Assembly: GCA_020627425.1 (NCBI GenBank)
Contig: JAHKXX010000157.1
Coordinates: 1-6,700, forward strand
Length of the DNA stretch: 6,700 nucleotides
Origin: a bacterium
Lineage (GTDB): Bacteria; Bacillota; Clostridia; Oscillospirales; Acutalibacteraceae
Direction: 5' to 3'
Part shown: piece by piece, positions 1 to 6,148 of the stretch
Numbering within the stretch: position 1 is the stretch's first letter
Layout: each line of letters opens with the position of its first letter
Notes under the pieces: model-generated
What the model was told of the DNA's origin: nothing
Database searches by the model: none
Seen by the model: the letters and a program-made list of their open reading frames with translations, nothing else
Made by a program: the position numbers and the translations under genes

Positions 1-104
1 AGGATAATAAATACAAACAGACATATGATCTTTGTTCTTGCATCAAGTCTGTGTATTACAGAATTTCCGAAAAAATACTGCCCCAGCGTTATATCTCTAA
101 TCAT
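1..104 (-). CDS. ecfT: EcfT, ECF transporter transmembrane coupling protein (5' end only)
   Basis: This is the N-terminal fragment of the membrane coupling subunit that links the two EcfA ATPases to a substrate-binding S component in vitamin and metal ECF importers. The 34 visible codons begin MIRDITLGQYFFGNS and continue with a VIHRLDARTK stretch, which matches the usual EcfT N-terminus (a G-Q-Y motif, then S-x-I-H-x-L-D-x-R-T-K). The start of the first hydrophobic membrane segment follows and is cut by the window edge. The ATG lies 4 nt after the ecfA2 stop. A GGAG at 112-115, inside the end of ecfA2, sits 7 nt upstream of it, so translation is probably coupled. The order ecfA1-ecfA2-ecfT is the standard one. 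The gene is too short for an open-frame search to find; it was recognised from the translated sequence and its position. Confidence 0.93.
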   Translation of the reverse strand, partial: MIRDITLGQYFFGNSVIHRLDARTKIICLFVFII

Positions 105-108
105 ATGA

Positions 109-969
109 TCACTCCGTTCTTGAACCGAGCAGGCTGATTATTTCGTTAAAGGCTCCGTCAACGGTAAAATAATCCGTATTTACACAGAGTCCGCGACTGC
201 GAAGCCGAAGCATAAGCTCGCTTATCTGAGGAATATCCAGAGAAAAACGGCGCAACAGCTCTGCGCTTTTAAAGACATTACCGGGAGTGTCAAGCAAAAG
301 CTTTTTGCCATCATTCAGCACAAGGATCCTGTCGGAAATATATGATATATCCTCCATACTGTGCGATATGATTATAACCGTGTTTTTTCTTTTTTTGTGG
401 TAATCAAGTATCTGAGTATAAAGGGTATCTCTGCCCAGAGGATCAAGCCCGGCAGCAGGCTCGTCAAGAATAAGCACATCCGGATCCATAGCTATAACAC
501 CGGCAATTGCCGCTCTGCGTTTTTCTCCTCCTGACAGCTCAAAAGGAGAACGATCCAGGAAATCATCACTCAGTCCGGCAAATTTTAAGGCAGAGCGTAC
601 TCTCTGGTCGGTTTCGTCTTCGCTAAGTCCCATATTATGCGGACCAAAGGCAATATCTTTATAGACTGTTTCTTCAAAAAGCTGATACTCGGGGTACTGA
701 AAGACGATTCCGATCTTAAAACGAAGCTCGCGAAGCTTTTTGGGTTCACTCCAGATGTCCTTGTTATTGAAATAGATCTTGCCGCCGGTCGGCTTTATCA
801 AACCGTTAAGCATTTGTACAAGGGAGGACTTGCCCGATCCGGTCTGACCGATTATACCAAGCACCTCCCCTTTCTCTATATTTATTGAAAGAGAGTTTAT
901 TGCTGTTTTATGCAGCTCTGTTCCCATTGAGTATTCAAGGGTCAGCTCTTTTGTTTCTATCAGACTCAA
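109..969 (-). CDS. ecfA2: EcfA2, ECF transporter ATP-binding subunit 2
   Basis: This is one of the two cytoplasmic ABC ATPases of the ECF module; it pairs with EcfA1 and binds EcfT. In the 286 residues I see Walker A GQTGSGKS (41-48), Q-loop Gln91, signature LSGGEKR (145-151), Walker B VLILDEP (165-171) with catalytic Glu170, a D-loop (173-176) and switch His203. EcfA2 rather than EcfA1 is indicated by the Q-loop block FQYPEYQLFEETV (90-102), by SPFELSGG and by AGLDP, all typical of the EcfA2 (YbaE/CbiO2) branch. Length is normal for the family. The start is a TTG whose first bases overlap the ecfA1 stop codon (shared TTGA, 966-969). It is preferred over the next Met (residue 15) because an AAAGGAG lies 7 nt upstream and the first beta strand begins right after it. 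No key residue is missing. Confidence 0.96.
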   Translation of the reverse strand: MSLIETKELTLEYSMGTELHKTAINSLSINIEKGEVLGIIGQTGSGKSSLVQMLNGLIKPTGGKIYFNNKDIWSEPKKLRELRFKIGIVFQYPEYQLFEETVYKDIAFGPHNMGLSEDETDQRVRSALKFAGLSDDFLDRSPFELSGGEKRRAAIAGVIAMDPDVLILDEPAAGLDPLGRDTLYTQILDYHKKRKNTVIIISHSMEDISYISDRILVLNDGKKLLLDTPGNVFKSAELLRRFSLDIPQISELMLRLRSRGLCVNTDYFTVDGAFNEIISLLGSRTE

Positions 970-1820
970 AGTAGGTCTCCTTTACTGAATAATCGAATAA
1001 TAGCGTCGGCACATTCGTCTACACTCAGTACGGCATAAGGCATATCATAGCCGCACCCGGACAGCCTGTGCGACAGCTCAGTTACCTGTGGAAGACTCAG
1101 CCTGTGACGGTATAGTAGATCTGCGTTTGAAAATACATCCCGGGGTTTTCCCGTTATGATTACTTTTCCCTCATCAAGAACGGCTATCCTGTCCGAAAGA
1201 GCAGCCTCCTCCATATAGTGGGTTATAAGAATAACCGTTATACCGAGATTTTTATTCAGTTTAATAAGGGTATCCATAACCTCTTTCCTTCCCTGAGGAT
1301 CGAGCATTGCCGTTGGCTCGTCAAGAACGATACATTCAGGCTGCATAGCGATTATCCCGGCAATTGCTGCACGCTGTTTCTGACCACCGGAAAGCTTTTC
1401 AACTAATGTATTGCGTTCTTCATACATACCAACAGCCCTCAGCGAATCGTCTACACGCTGTCGGATCATTTCCGGACTTAAACCCAGATTCTCACACCCA
1501 AAGGCCGTATCATCTTCCACAATAGAAGAGACCATCTGATTATCCGGATCCTGAAGTACAAGACCCACCTTTTTTCTTATTTCGAGCAATCTGCTGTCTT
1601 CCTTTGTGTTGATTCCGTCAACAATTATCTCTCCTGAGGTAGGAAGATAGAGAGAATTAAGAAGCTTTGACAATGTGGACTTGCCCGAGCCGTTGCGGCC
1701 GACAACAGATAAGAATTCTCCCTTGTAAATATCAAGAGAAAAATCACTTAATATAAAATTTCCTGCCGGAGAGCTGTCGTATGTAAAATACACCTTGTCT
1801 AAAGTTATAAATGGTTCCAT
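966..1820 (-). CDS. ecfA1: EcfA1, ECF transporter ATP-binding subunit 1
   Basis: This is the partner ATPase of EcfA2 in the cytoplasmic nucleotide-binding pair of an ECF importer. In the 284 residues I see Walker A GRNGSGKS (41-48), Q-loop Gln90 followed by DPDNQMVSSIVEDD, signature LSGGQKQR (143-150), Walker B CIVLDEP (163-169) with Glu168, D-loop AMLD (171-174) and switch His201. The Q-loop block with D-P-D-N-Q and the A-F-G-x-E-N-L-G stretch mark the EcfA1 (YbxA/CbiO1) branch, so the two paralogues can be told apart. The ATG start has only a weak AGGT 7 nt upstream, and that AGGT overlaps the TAG stop of the methyltransferase gene 9 nt away, which suggests translational coupling. The gene overlaps ecfA2 by 4 bp. 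The substrate is unknown because no S component is in view. Confidence 0.96.
   Translation of the reverse strand: MEPFITLDKVYFTYDSSPAGNFILSDFSLDIYKGEFLSVVGRNGSGKSTLSKLLNSLYLPTSGEIIVDGINTKEDSRLLEIRKKVGLVLQDPDNQMVSSIVEDDTAFGCENLGLSPEMIRQRVDDSLRAVGMYEERNTLVEKLSGGQKQRAAIAGIIAMQPECIVLDEPTAMLDPQGRKEVMDTLIKLNKNLGITVILITHYMEEAALSDRIAVLDEGKVIITGKPRDVFSNADLLYRHRLSLPQVTELSHRLSGCGYDMPYAVLSVDECADAIIRLFSKGDLL
977..983 (-). promoter_or_regulatory. Ribosome binding site supporting the TTG start of ecfA2
   Basis: The minus strand reads AAAGGAG, then 7 nt, then TTG at 969-967. The site lies inside the last codons of ecfA1, so ribosomes ending ecfA1 can restart directly on ecfA2. This strong site is the main reason to accept a non-ATG start for ecfA2. 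Confidence 0.8.
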
Positions 1821-1829
1821 ATTTATTAC

Positions 1830-2690
1830 CTATGACTGCCAGATCGCCGTACTGCCGCACGGAAGCGTAAGACCCGAACGGGTAACGTGCAGACCTATTT
1901 CAGAGCTTGATACAGTTCCGCCGAAGCGGTTTTTCAGCATAACCCCAAGCAGATATTCCATAACCGCCGGTGACAGTCCGGTAGTATATGAATTAAGTAT
2001 AAAAAACAGAGCATTGTCAGAAAGTATCGGGATACATAGCTCTACTAAACTGAAAAGCTGTTCCTCAAGTTTCCATACCTCTCCGCCCGGACCTCTGCCG
2101 TAGGACGGAGGATCCATTATTATAGCGTCATATTTATTGCCGCGTCTCTGTTCTCTCTGTACAAATTTTACGCAATCATCAACAAGCCAGCGCACCGGTC
2201 GGTCCGAAAGACGGCTGAGAGCAGCGTTCTCCTTTGCCCACTGTACCATACCTTTTGAAGCTTCAACGTGTGTTACAGAAGCTCCGGCAGACAAACAGGC
2301 AAGAGTGGCAGCTCCTGTATATGCAAACATATTCAGAACCTTTATCTGTCGTTTTGAATTTCTTATCTTTTCTATTGCAAAGTCCCAGTTTACAGCTTGC
2401 TCGGGAAAAACACCGGTGTGCTTAAAACCCATAGGCTTTATGCCAAAAGTCAGGTCTTTATAGTTTATTTTCCACTGCTGCGGCATTTTTTTATAATAGT
2501 CCCATGCACCGCCTCCGCTTGAGCTGCGTTTATAGCGTGCATGTGCGCTTCTCCATTCAGGAGCCTTTCGCTCGGTGTTCCATATGATCTGAGGATCGGG
2601 GCGTATCAGCACAATATCGCCCCAGCGCTCCAGTCGTTCACCGTCAGAGCAATCTATCAGCTCGTAGTCATTCCATTGTGCTTCACGCAT
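1830..2690 (-). CDS. Class I SAM-dependent methyltransferase, RlmI/RlmK-like (COG1092 type)
   Basis: This is probably an S-adenosylmethionine-dependent methyltransferase of the RlmI/RlmK-like group (Methyltrans_SAM, PF10672), whose characterised members modify bases in 23S rRNA; the substrate here is not known. In the 286 residues, motif I is NMFAYTGAATL (120-130), the SAM ribose-binding acidic strand is HVEAS (141-145), an Asp-Asp pair sits at 171-172 and the catalytic motif IV is DPPSYGRGP (193-201). An upstream KHTGVFPEQ (90-98) resembles the T-G-x-F-x-D-Q segment of RlmI. It is about 110 residues shorter than RlmI (about 396) and has no room for the N-terminal PUA RNA-binding domain; about 80 residues of other sequence precede the core. 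The ATG has GGAGG 7 nt upstream. It lies 22 nt after the DUF1963 gene and 9 nt before ecfA1, so it is probably in their operon. Confidence 0.85.
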   Translation of the reverse strand: MREAQWNDYELIDCSDGERLERWGDIVLIRPDPQIIWNTERKAPEWRSAHARYKRSSSGGGAWDYYKKMPQQWKINYKDLTFGIKPMGFKHTGVFPEQAVNWDFAIEKIRNSKRQIKVLNMFAYTGAATLACLSAGASVTHVEASKGMVQWAKENAALSRLSDRPVRWLVDDCVKFVQREQRRGNKYDAIIMDPPSYGRGPGGEVWKLEEQLFSLVELCIPILSDNALFFILNSYTTGLSPAVMEYLLGVMLKNRFGGTVSSSEIGLHVTRSGLTLPCGSTAIWQS

Positions 2691-2712
2691 TTTTCTTCCT
2701 CCAAATCATTTA

Positions 2713-3471
2713 TTATCCGCATGCCCAATCATAGTACACGTTAGTGAAGTTTTTATTTTTGAGATCCTCTTCAGAAATCATAAACTGACAGGTTCCTGCA
2801 TCACCAAACATCATATCGGCAACGCTGTCACTGTCAAGCTGTAAAAGTATTATTCTTGCCTTCCCTTCGTCATAGCACTCGGGCTGACTTTGTACAAAGA
2901 ACGGATACCCCGATACTCGTGAACCTTCACCAAGAAATACAGAATAAAAAGTATCTTCCTTATCCGTACCGCTTACAGCTTCTCTTATTTCTTCAATAGT
3001 ATCGTTCATACTGCTTTCTGTCGGCAGCATTTTTCTTTGTATGAAATCTATTCTGCAATTATTGGCAAACGGCTGCTGTGAATAATGCTCCTCATCTAAG
3101 TTCGGTATCAGAGAGACCAGTTTAGTTTCGTCCTTTTGATATTTTTCAATATAAATAACCCTGCAAGGCTCGTCAAGACCCATCATATATTCATAATGGT
3201 TGCCTACATAGAACTGCAGAAGTCCTGTATTCGGAAAACCCGGCAGTGGCGGCATTTCATCAAGATTCAGCTGCACATAAAACATCATAGGATCACCGTA
3301 TTCATCTGTCGGATAGTCATCAGGACTTTCGAGATACGGTACACCTCCAAGCTTGCTTTCCCACGGCTTAGCAGGCTCTGCAATAAAAACCAACTCATTT
3401 GACAGCTTATAATCTTTTTCTAAGGCTTCACTGAATTCTTTAAATTCCTCAGGTATTGTCTGTATATCCAT
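2713..3471 (-). CDS. YwqG-like DUF1963 family protein
   Basis: This is a cytoplasmic protein of the DUF1963/YwqG family, whose biochemical role is not established to my knowledge. The 252 residues carry the family landmarks in order: SKLGGVPYL (39-47), QLNL (67-70), GLLQFY (83-88), SGYPFFVQSQP (187-197), LLQLDSD (209-215), FGDAGTCQFMI (222-232) and the terminal YYDWACG (246-252). The protein is acidic, with no signal peptide or membrane segment. Length is about normal for the family. The ATG start is supported by AAGGAG 7 nt upstream. It is the first gene after the ilvD hairpin and heads the tight cluster with the methyltransferase and ecf genes. I see no good promoter in the 68 bp before it, so it may depend on read-through from ilvD or on a promoter inside ilvD. 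The link to its neighbours may be only positional. Confidence 0.85.
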   Translation of the reverse strand: MDIQTIPEEFKEFSEALEKDYKLSNELVFIAEPAKPWESKLGGVPYLESPDDYPTDEYGDPMMFYVQLNLDEMPPLPGFPNTGLLQFYVGNHYEYMMGLDEPCRVIYIEKYQKDETKLVSLIPNLDEEHYSQQPFANNCRIDFIQRKMLPTESSMNDTIEEIREAVSGTDKEDTFYSVFLGEGSRVSGYPFFVQSQPECYDEGKARIILLQLDSDSVADMMFGDAGTCQFMISEEDLKNKNFTNVYYDWACG

Positions 3472-3484
3472 AATTCTTCTCCTT

Positions 3485-3525
3485 AAAAAAGACTTATTCA
3501 GCGACAGAGCTTACTCTGTCGCTGA
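3485..3525 (-). terminator. Probable intrinsic terminator or attenuator after ilvD
   Basis: On the minus strand a perfect 12-bp stem (TCAGCGACAGAG, loop TAAG, CTCTGTCGCTGA; 3498-3525) begins 14 nt after the ilvD stop. It is followed by ATAAGTC and then six T residues (3485-3490). The stem is strong, but the T-run starts 7 nt after it rather than directly, so termination may be partial. The T-run runs straight into the AAGGAG of the next gene, placing the hairpin at the junction of two transcription units. It has no comparable T-run on the plus strand. Confidence 0.65.
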
Positions 3526-3539
3526 TGAAACCAATCAAA

Positions 3540-5207
3540 TTATTTTTTTATCTCGAGAACCGCGCCTCTGTTGCCCGAGGTTACAAGTGAAGCATAGCGT
3601 GCAAGATATCCTGTTGTTATCTTCGGCTCTCTGGGAGTCCACTCTGATCTTCTCTTCGCAAGCTCTTCGTCAGACAGGCGGACATTTATGGTATTTGCAT
3701 TAATATCTATGTCTATTATATCGCCGTCCTGAACAAAAGCTATCGGACCGCCTACGGCTGCCTCTGGTGAAACGTGTCCTATAGCAGCGCCTCTTGTAGC
3801 ACCAGAGAAGCGTCCGTCGGTAATAAGAGCAACTGTACTTCCAAGACCACGTCCCATAATAGCAGAGGTCGGGTTCAGCATTTCTCTCATACCGGGACCA
3901 CCCTTAGGTCCTTCATAGCGGATAACAACAACATCACCGTCAACTATCTTTCCGCCGTTTATTGCTGCCATAGCCTCTTCTTCGCTGTCGAATACCTTTG
4001 CAGGACCCGAATGCTTCAGCATCTCGGGAGCAACAGCGCTGCGCTTTACTACGCACGAATCAGGAGCAAGGTTTCCCTTAAGCACAGCAATACCACCTGT
4101 TTTGCTGTATGCTGTCTCGGGTGTTCTGATAACCTCGGGATCTTTGTTTTCTATACCCTTTATATTTTCGGCAATTGTCTTACCGGAGCAGGTCATAAGA
4201 TCTGTCTTCAGAAGTCCGAGTTTATTTATCTCGTTCATTACAGCGTATATACCGCCTGCCTCATTAAGATCTTCGATATATGTACGACCGGCAGGAGCAA
4301 GGTGACAAAGGTTCGGTGTTTTAGAGCTAATGTCATTAGCTATGTCAAGGTTAAGCTCTATACCGCATTCATGAGCTATAGCCGGCAGATGAAGCATACT
4401 GTTTGTCGAGCAGCCGAGAGCCATATCCATAGTAAGTGCATTTCTGAATGCATCCTCTGTCATAATATCACGGGGTCTGATATTCTTCTCAAGCAGCTCC
4501 ATGATCTTCATACCGGTGCGCTTTGCAAGCTGTATTCTTTCGGAATAAACAGCCGGTATGGTACCGTTTCCGCGAAGAGCCATACCGAGTACTTCTGTCA
4601 GACAGTTCATGGAGTTTGCGGTATACATACCTGAGCACGAGCCACAAGACGGACATGCCTTGTTTTCATACTCAAGAAGCTTTTCGGCTGTTATCTTACC
4701 TGAATTATAAGAGCCTACTGCTTCAAACATACTGGAAAGACTTGTCTTGTGACCGTCAACGCGACCTGCAAGCATAGGACCGCCACTGACAAATATTGTC
4801 GGAATATTGAGTCTTGCCGCAGCCATAAGCAGACCCGGCACGTTTTTATCACAGTTAGGAACCATTACAAGAGCGTCAAAAGCATGCGCCAGAGCCATAC
4901 ATTCCGTAGAGTCTGCGATCAGATCACGGGTAACAAGGGAATACTTCATTCCCTGATGTCCCATAGCTATACCGTCGCATACCGCAATAGCAGGAAATAC
5001 TATAGGGTTACCGCCGGCAAGTGCAACACCTGTCTTTACTGCGTTTACTATTTTATCTATATTCATATGTCCGGGGACTATTTCGTTATAGGAGCTGACA
5101 ATACCGATAAACGGCTTTTTTATTTCCTCGTCGGTCATACCGAGTGCGTGCAGAAGAGAACGCTGTGGAGCGCAGCCTGCACCGTTTCTTATAGCGTCAC
5201 TATTCAA
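3540..5207 (-). CDS. ilvD: Dihydroxy-acid dehydratase (IlvD)
   Basis: IlvD dehydrates 2,3-dihydroxy-isovalerate and 2,3-dihydroxy-3-methylvalerate to the 2-keto acids that precede valine, leucine and isoleucine (EC 4.2.1.9), in the cytoplasm. The 555 residues show the family in full: PGHMN (45-49), CDGIAMGHQGM (77-87), signature 1 NCDKNVPG (118-125) with cluster ligand Cys119 and Lys121, CPSCGSCSGMYTANSMNC (185-202) with Cys191 as probable cluster ligand, YEGPKGGPGM (431-440) and signature 2 ALITDGRFSGAT (460-471). The early Cys of the plant/mycobacterial [2Fe-2S] type (a P-C-N motif) is replaced by the PGH found in the E. coli type, so an oxygen-sensitive [4Fe-4S] cluster is likely by analogy. 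The start is TTG; the N-terminus MNSDAIRNGAGCAPQRSLL aligns with family starts, and the next Met (24) would cut conserved residues. It has its own promoter and a downstream hairpin. Confidence 0.97.
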   Translation of the reverse strand: MNSDAIRNGAGCAPQRSLLHALGMTDEEIKKPFIGIVSSYNEIVPGHMNIDKIVNAVKTGVALAGGNPIVFPAIAVCDGIAMGHQGMKYSLVTRDLIADSTECMALAHAFDALVMVPNCDKNVPGLLMAAARLNIPTIFVSGGPMLAGRVDGHKTSLSSMFEAVGSYNSGKITAEKLLEYENKACPSCGSCSGMYTANSMNCLTEVLGMALRGNGTIPAVYSERIQLAKRTGMKIMELLEKNIRPRDIMTEDAFRNALTMDMALGCSTNSMLHLPAIAHECGIELNLDIANDISSKTPNLCHLAPAGRTYIEDLNEAGGIYAVMNEINKLGLLKTDLMTCSGKTIAENIKGIENKDPEVIRTPETAYSKTGGIAVLKGNLAPDSCVVKRSAVAPEMLKHSGPAKVFDSEEEAMAAINGGKIVDGDVVVIRYEGPKGGPGMREMLNPTSAIMGRGLGSTVALITDGRFSGATRGAAIGHVSPEAAVGGPIAFVQDGDIIDIDINANTINVRLSDEELAKRRSEWTPREPKITTGYLARYASLVTSGNRGAVLEIKK

Positions 5208-5214
5208 TTTTATT

Positions 5215-5218
5215 ACCT
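5215..5218 (-). promoter_or_regulatory. Weak ribosome binding site at the TTG start of ilvD
   Basis: The minus strand reads AGGT, then AATAAAA (7 nt), then TTG at 5207-5205. The AGGT could pair with the 3' half of the anti-SD sequence. Combined with a TTG start, it suggests modest translation initiation despite the strong promoter. The same AGGTAATAAA-type site precedes ecfA1. Confidence 0.55.
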
Positions 5219-5266
5219 GCCTTTATTTTATTATTTTCGCAATTTACTGCGACAACGGATACTACT

Positions 5267-5295
5267 ATTATAAATTCTATTATGCATAATGTCAA
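5267..5295 (-). promoter_or_regulatory. Consensus sigma-A promoter of ilvD
   Basis: On the minus strand, -35 TTGACA (5295-5290) and -10 TATAAT (5272-5267) are both perfect and separated by exactly 17 bp. Transcription should start near 5260, giving a leader of about 53 nt. The leader contains only a small 5-bp hairpin (TCGCA/TGCGA, 5237-5252) and no T-box or leader-peptide attenuator that I can recognise. The -35 box contains the TGA stop codon (5294-5292) of the preceding gene. Confidence 0.9.
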
Positions 5296-5891
5296 TTAAC
5301 TAAACGATTATTGCACAAAATTTCTTTATAATTTTTTATTGCATTTACCGCGTCATCTATAGAATACAGAGAAGTATCAAAACAGAGGTCATAGTTTTTC
5401 GCACAGTCCCATTCTGCTCCGGTGTGATACTTATAGTAATCCTCACGGTGAAGGTTTATCTGTCTGAACATTTTTTCAGCCTCACGGTCGGTTATGGAAA
5501 ACTTGTTTTTGATTTTCTTTATACAAAAATCATCAGGTGCGTGTACAAAAACGCGAAGCAGCTTATGCTTACCGTTTTTTAGTATATGGTCTGCACATCT
5601 GCCGACAATAACACAGTCCGACTTATCGGCAACAGTTCGGATGATATGCTTTTGCTGTTCAAAAATATTCTTTTTTGAAATGTATCTGCCCATCTCGTCC
5701 GGAATATTTGCCGAACCCACCGTTTCATCATTCTGCGAAAAAAGACTTATATCTATGCCGCTTTTTTCGTGTGCAAGATATATCAGGTTTCTGTCATAAT
5801 ATGGAACCCCAAGCTCCTTAGCAAGCAGCTTTCCAATCGTCCGACCCCCGCTGCCATACATTCTCGCTATAGTAATTATAGTATTTTGCAT
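5292..5891 (-). CDS. Cytidylate kinase-like family protein
   Basis: This belongs to the cytidylate kinase-like P-loop family (Cytidylate_kin2, PF13189), common in Firmicutes; it is not the canonical Cmk and its substrate is unknown. Numbered from the ATG (199 residues), the N-terminus is MQNTIITIARMYGSGGRTIG, with a glycine-rich loop GSGGRTIGK (14-22) in place of a standard G-x-x-G-x-G-K-S/T P-loop, then LGVPYYDR (28-35). Further landmarks are VIVGRCAD (94-101), the LLRVFVHAP strand (111-119) and DTSLYSIDDAV (172-182), all typical of the family. There are no membrane segments. The ATG at 5891 is preferred because the second AGGAGG of AGGAGGAGG (5907-5899) lies 7 nt away. A TTG one codon upstream fits the first AGGAGG equally well, so the true end could be 5894. 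The stop lies within the ilvD -35 box, and I see no terminator in between. Confidence 0.87.
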   Translation of the reverse strand: MQNTIITIARMYGSGGRTIGKLLAKELGVPYYDRNLIYLAHEKSGIDISLFSQNDETVGSANIPDEMGRYISKKNIFEQQKHIIRTVADKSDCVIVGRCADHILKNGKHKLLRVFVHAPDDFCIKKIKNKFSITDREAEKMFRQINLHREDYYKYHTGAEWDCAKNYDLCFDTSLYSIDDAVNAIKNYKEILCNNRLVN

Positions 5892-5931
5892 CAATTTGCC
5901 TCCTCCTGTTTTTTTCTTTATACCCTATTGT

Positions 5932-5937
5932 ATTATA
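5932..5937 (-). promoter_or_regulatory. Candidate -10 box for the cytidylate kinase-like gene
   Basis: The minus strand has a perfect TATAAT about 40 nt before the start codon, preceded by an A-rich tract. At 17 bp upstream, near 5955-5960, there is no good -35 hexamer (ACAACT), so the promoter is either activator-dependent or weak. The short leader, about 34 nt from a start near 5925, ends in the AGGAGGAGG ribosome binding site. This is plausible but not certain. Confidence 0.45.
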
Positions 5938-5952
5938 TTTTTTACAAATAAT

Positions 5953-5991
5953 CAAGTTGTGCAGTGCCTGCACTGTCAATTCGCGCACTTG
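5953..5991. repeat. Nested inverted repeats, possible operator
   Basis: An inner dyad GTGCAG-TGC-CTGCAC (5959-5973) is nested within CAAGT (5953-5957) and ACTTG (5987-5991). The inner dyad overlaps where the -35 region of the candidate cytidylate kinase-like promoter would be, as a repressor or activator site might. It could equally form an RNA stem if the region is transcribed from the amt gene. The repeats are visible; the function is a guess. Confidence 0.4.
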
Positions 5992-6002
5992 TAGGTTTAC
6001 AA
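5989..6002. repeat. Short dyad TTGTA-GGTT-TACAA
   Basis: A perfect 5-bp dyad with a 4-bp spacer. It resembles a regulator-binding palindrome and lies next to the nested inverted repeat at 5953-5991. Dyads of this size also arise by chance in AT-rich intergenic DNA, so confidence is low. Confidence 0.3.
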
Positions 6003-6006
6003 TTGA

Positions 6007-6049
6007 TATGTTATCTCTTTTGCTGAATAAGCAGTTTTTTGATAACATA
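6007..6049. repeat. 9-bp inverted repeat with an inner small hairpin
   Basis: Perfect arms TATGTTATC (6007-6015) and GATAACATA (6041-6049) enclose 25 nt. Inside is a smaller TGCT-GAATA-AGCA stem (6021-6033), followed on the plus strand by six T. That inner element looks like a weak plus-strand terminator, but no plus-strand gene precedes it. On the minus strand the structure lacks a T-run. Its role is unknown. Confidence 0.5.
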
Positions 6050-6065
6050 ACCGTCTCAAAGTAAT

Positions 6066-6105
6066 ACAGGCAGTACCCAAGGAGTGACAAACGGGTACTG
6101 CCTGT
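6066..6105 (-). terminator. Strong 13-bp hairpin downstream of the Amt-PII gene, possible terminator
   Basis: Perfect arms ACAGGCAGTACCC (6066-6078) and GGGTACTGCCTGT (6093-6105) flank a 14-nt loop. The arms are more GC-rich than the surroundings. It lies about 57 nt beyond the stop of the Amt-PII gene and is the best candidate for its 3' end. On the minus strand it is followed by ATTACTTTG, not a real T-run, so classical Rho-independent termination is doubtful. It may instead act as a 3'-end stabilising structure or be part of an intergenic repeat. Confidence 0.45.
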
Positions 6106-6113
6106 TTATATGA

Positions 6114-6148
6114 ACGATACCCTCCGTAACCCAAAAGTCAGGTACCGT
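6114..6148 (-). repeat. 8-bp imperfect hairpin just after the Amt-PII stop
   Basis: On the minus strand ACGGTACC (6148-6141) can pair with GGTATCGT (6121-6114), including one G-U pair, across a 19-nt loop. It starts 13 nt after the Amt-PII stop codon and directly precedes the stronger 6066-6105 hairpin, giving two stems in tandem in the presumed 3' untranslated region. There is no T-run after it. Confidence 0.4.

Noticed and set aside
1795..2463. Plus-strand open frames opposite the methyltransferase
   Set aside because: They are antisense to a gene with intact SAM-binding motifs and a strong ribosome binding site; there is no family resemblance.
5208..5266. T-box or leader-peptide attenuator in the ilvD leader
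   Set aside because: The leader is only about 53 nt long. It has no specifier loop, no T-box-like conserved sequence and no short reading frame rich in Leu, Ile or Val codons.
3774..5273. Long plus-strand open frames opposite ilvD (3774-4634 and 4749-5273)
   Set aside because: They are antisense shadows of a well-conserved gene. Their translations show no recognisable domain and have odd Cys/Ser/Tyr-rich composition, and the ilvD frame is unambiguous.
5974..5979. TTGACA on the minus strand as the -35 of a second promoter
   Set aside because: At 16-19 bp downstream there is only CTTGAT/TTGATT-like sequence, not a usable -10, and the TATAAT at 5932-5937 is far too distant (36 bp).
6009..6065. 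18-codon plus-strand reading frame inside the 6007-6049 inverted repeat
   Set aside because: No ribosome binding site or promoter is visible, and its sequence is explained by the inverted repeat.
5818..6090. Minus-strand open frame of 90 codons overlapping the start of the cytidylate kinase-like gene
   Set aside because: It crosses the inverted repeats and the candidate promoter, overlaps the 5' end of a recognised gene in another frame, and shows no domain.
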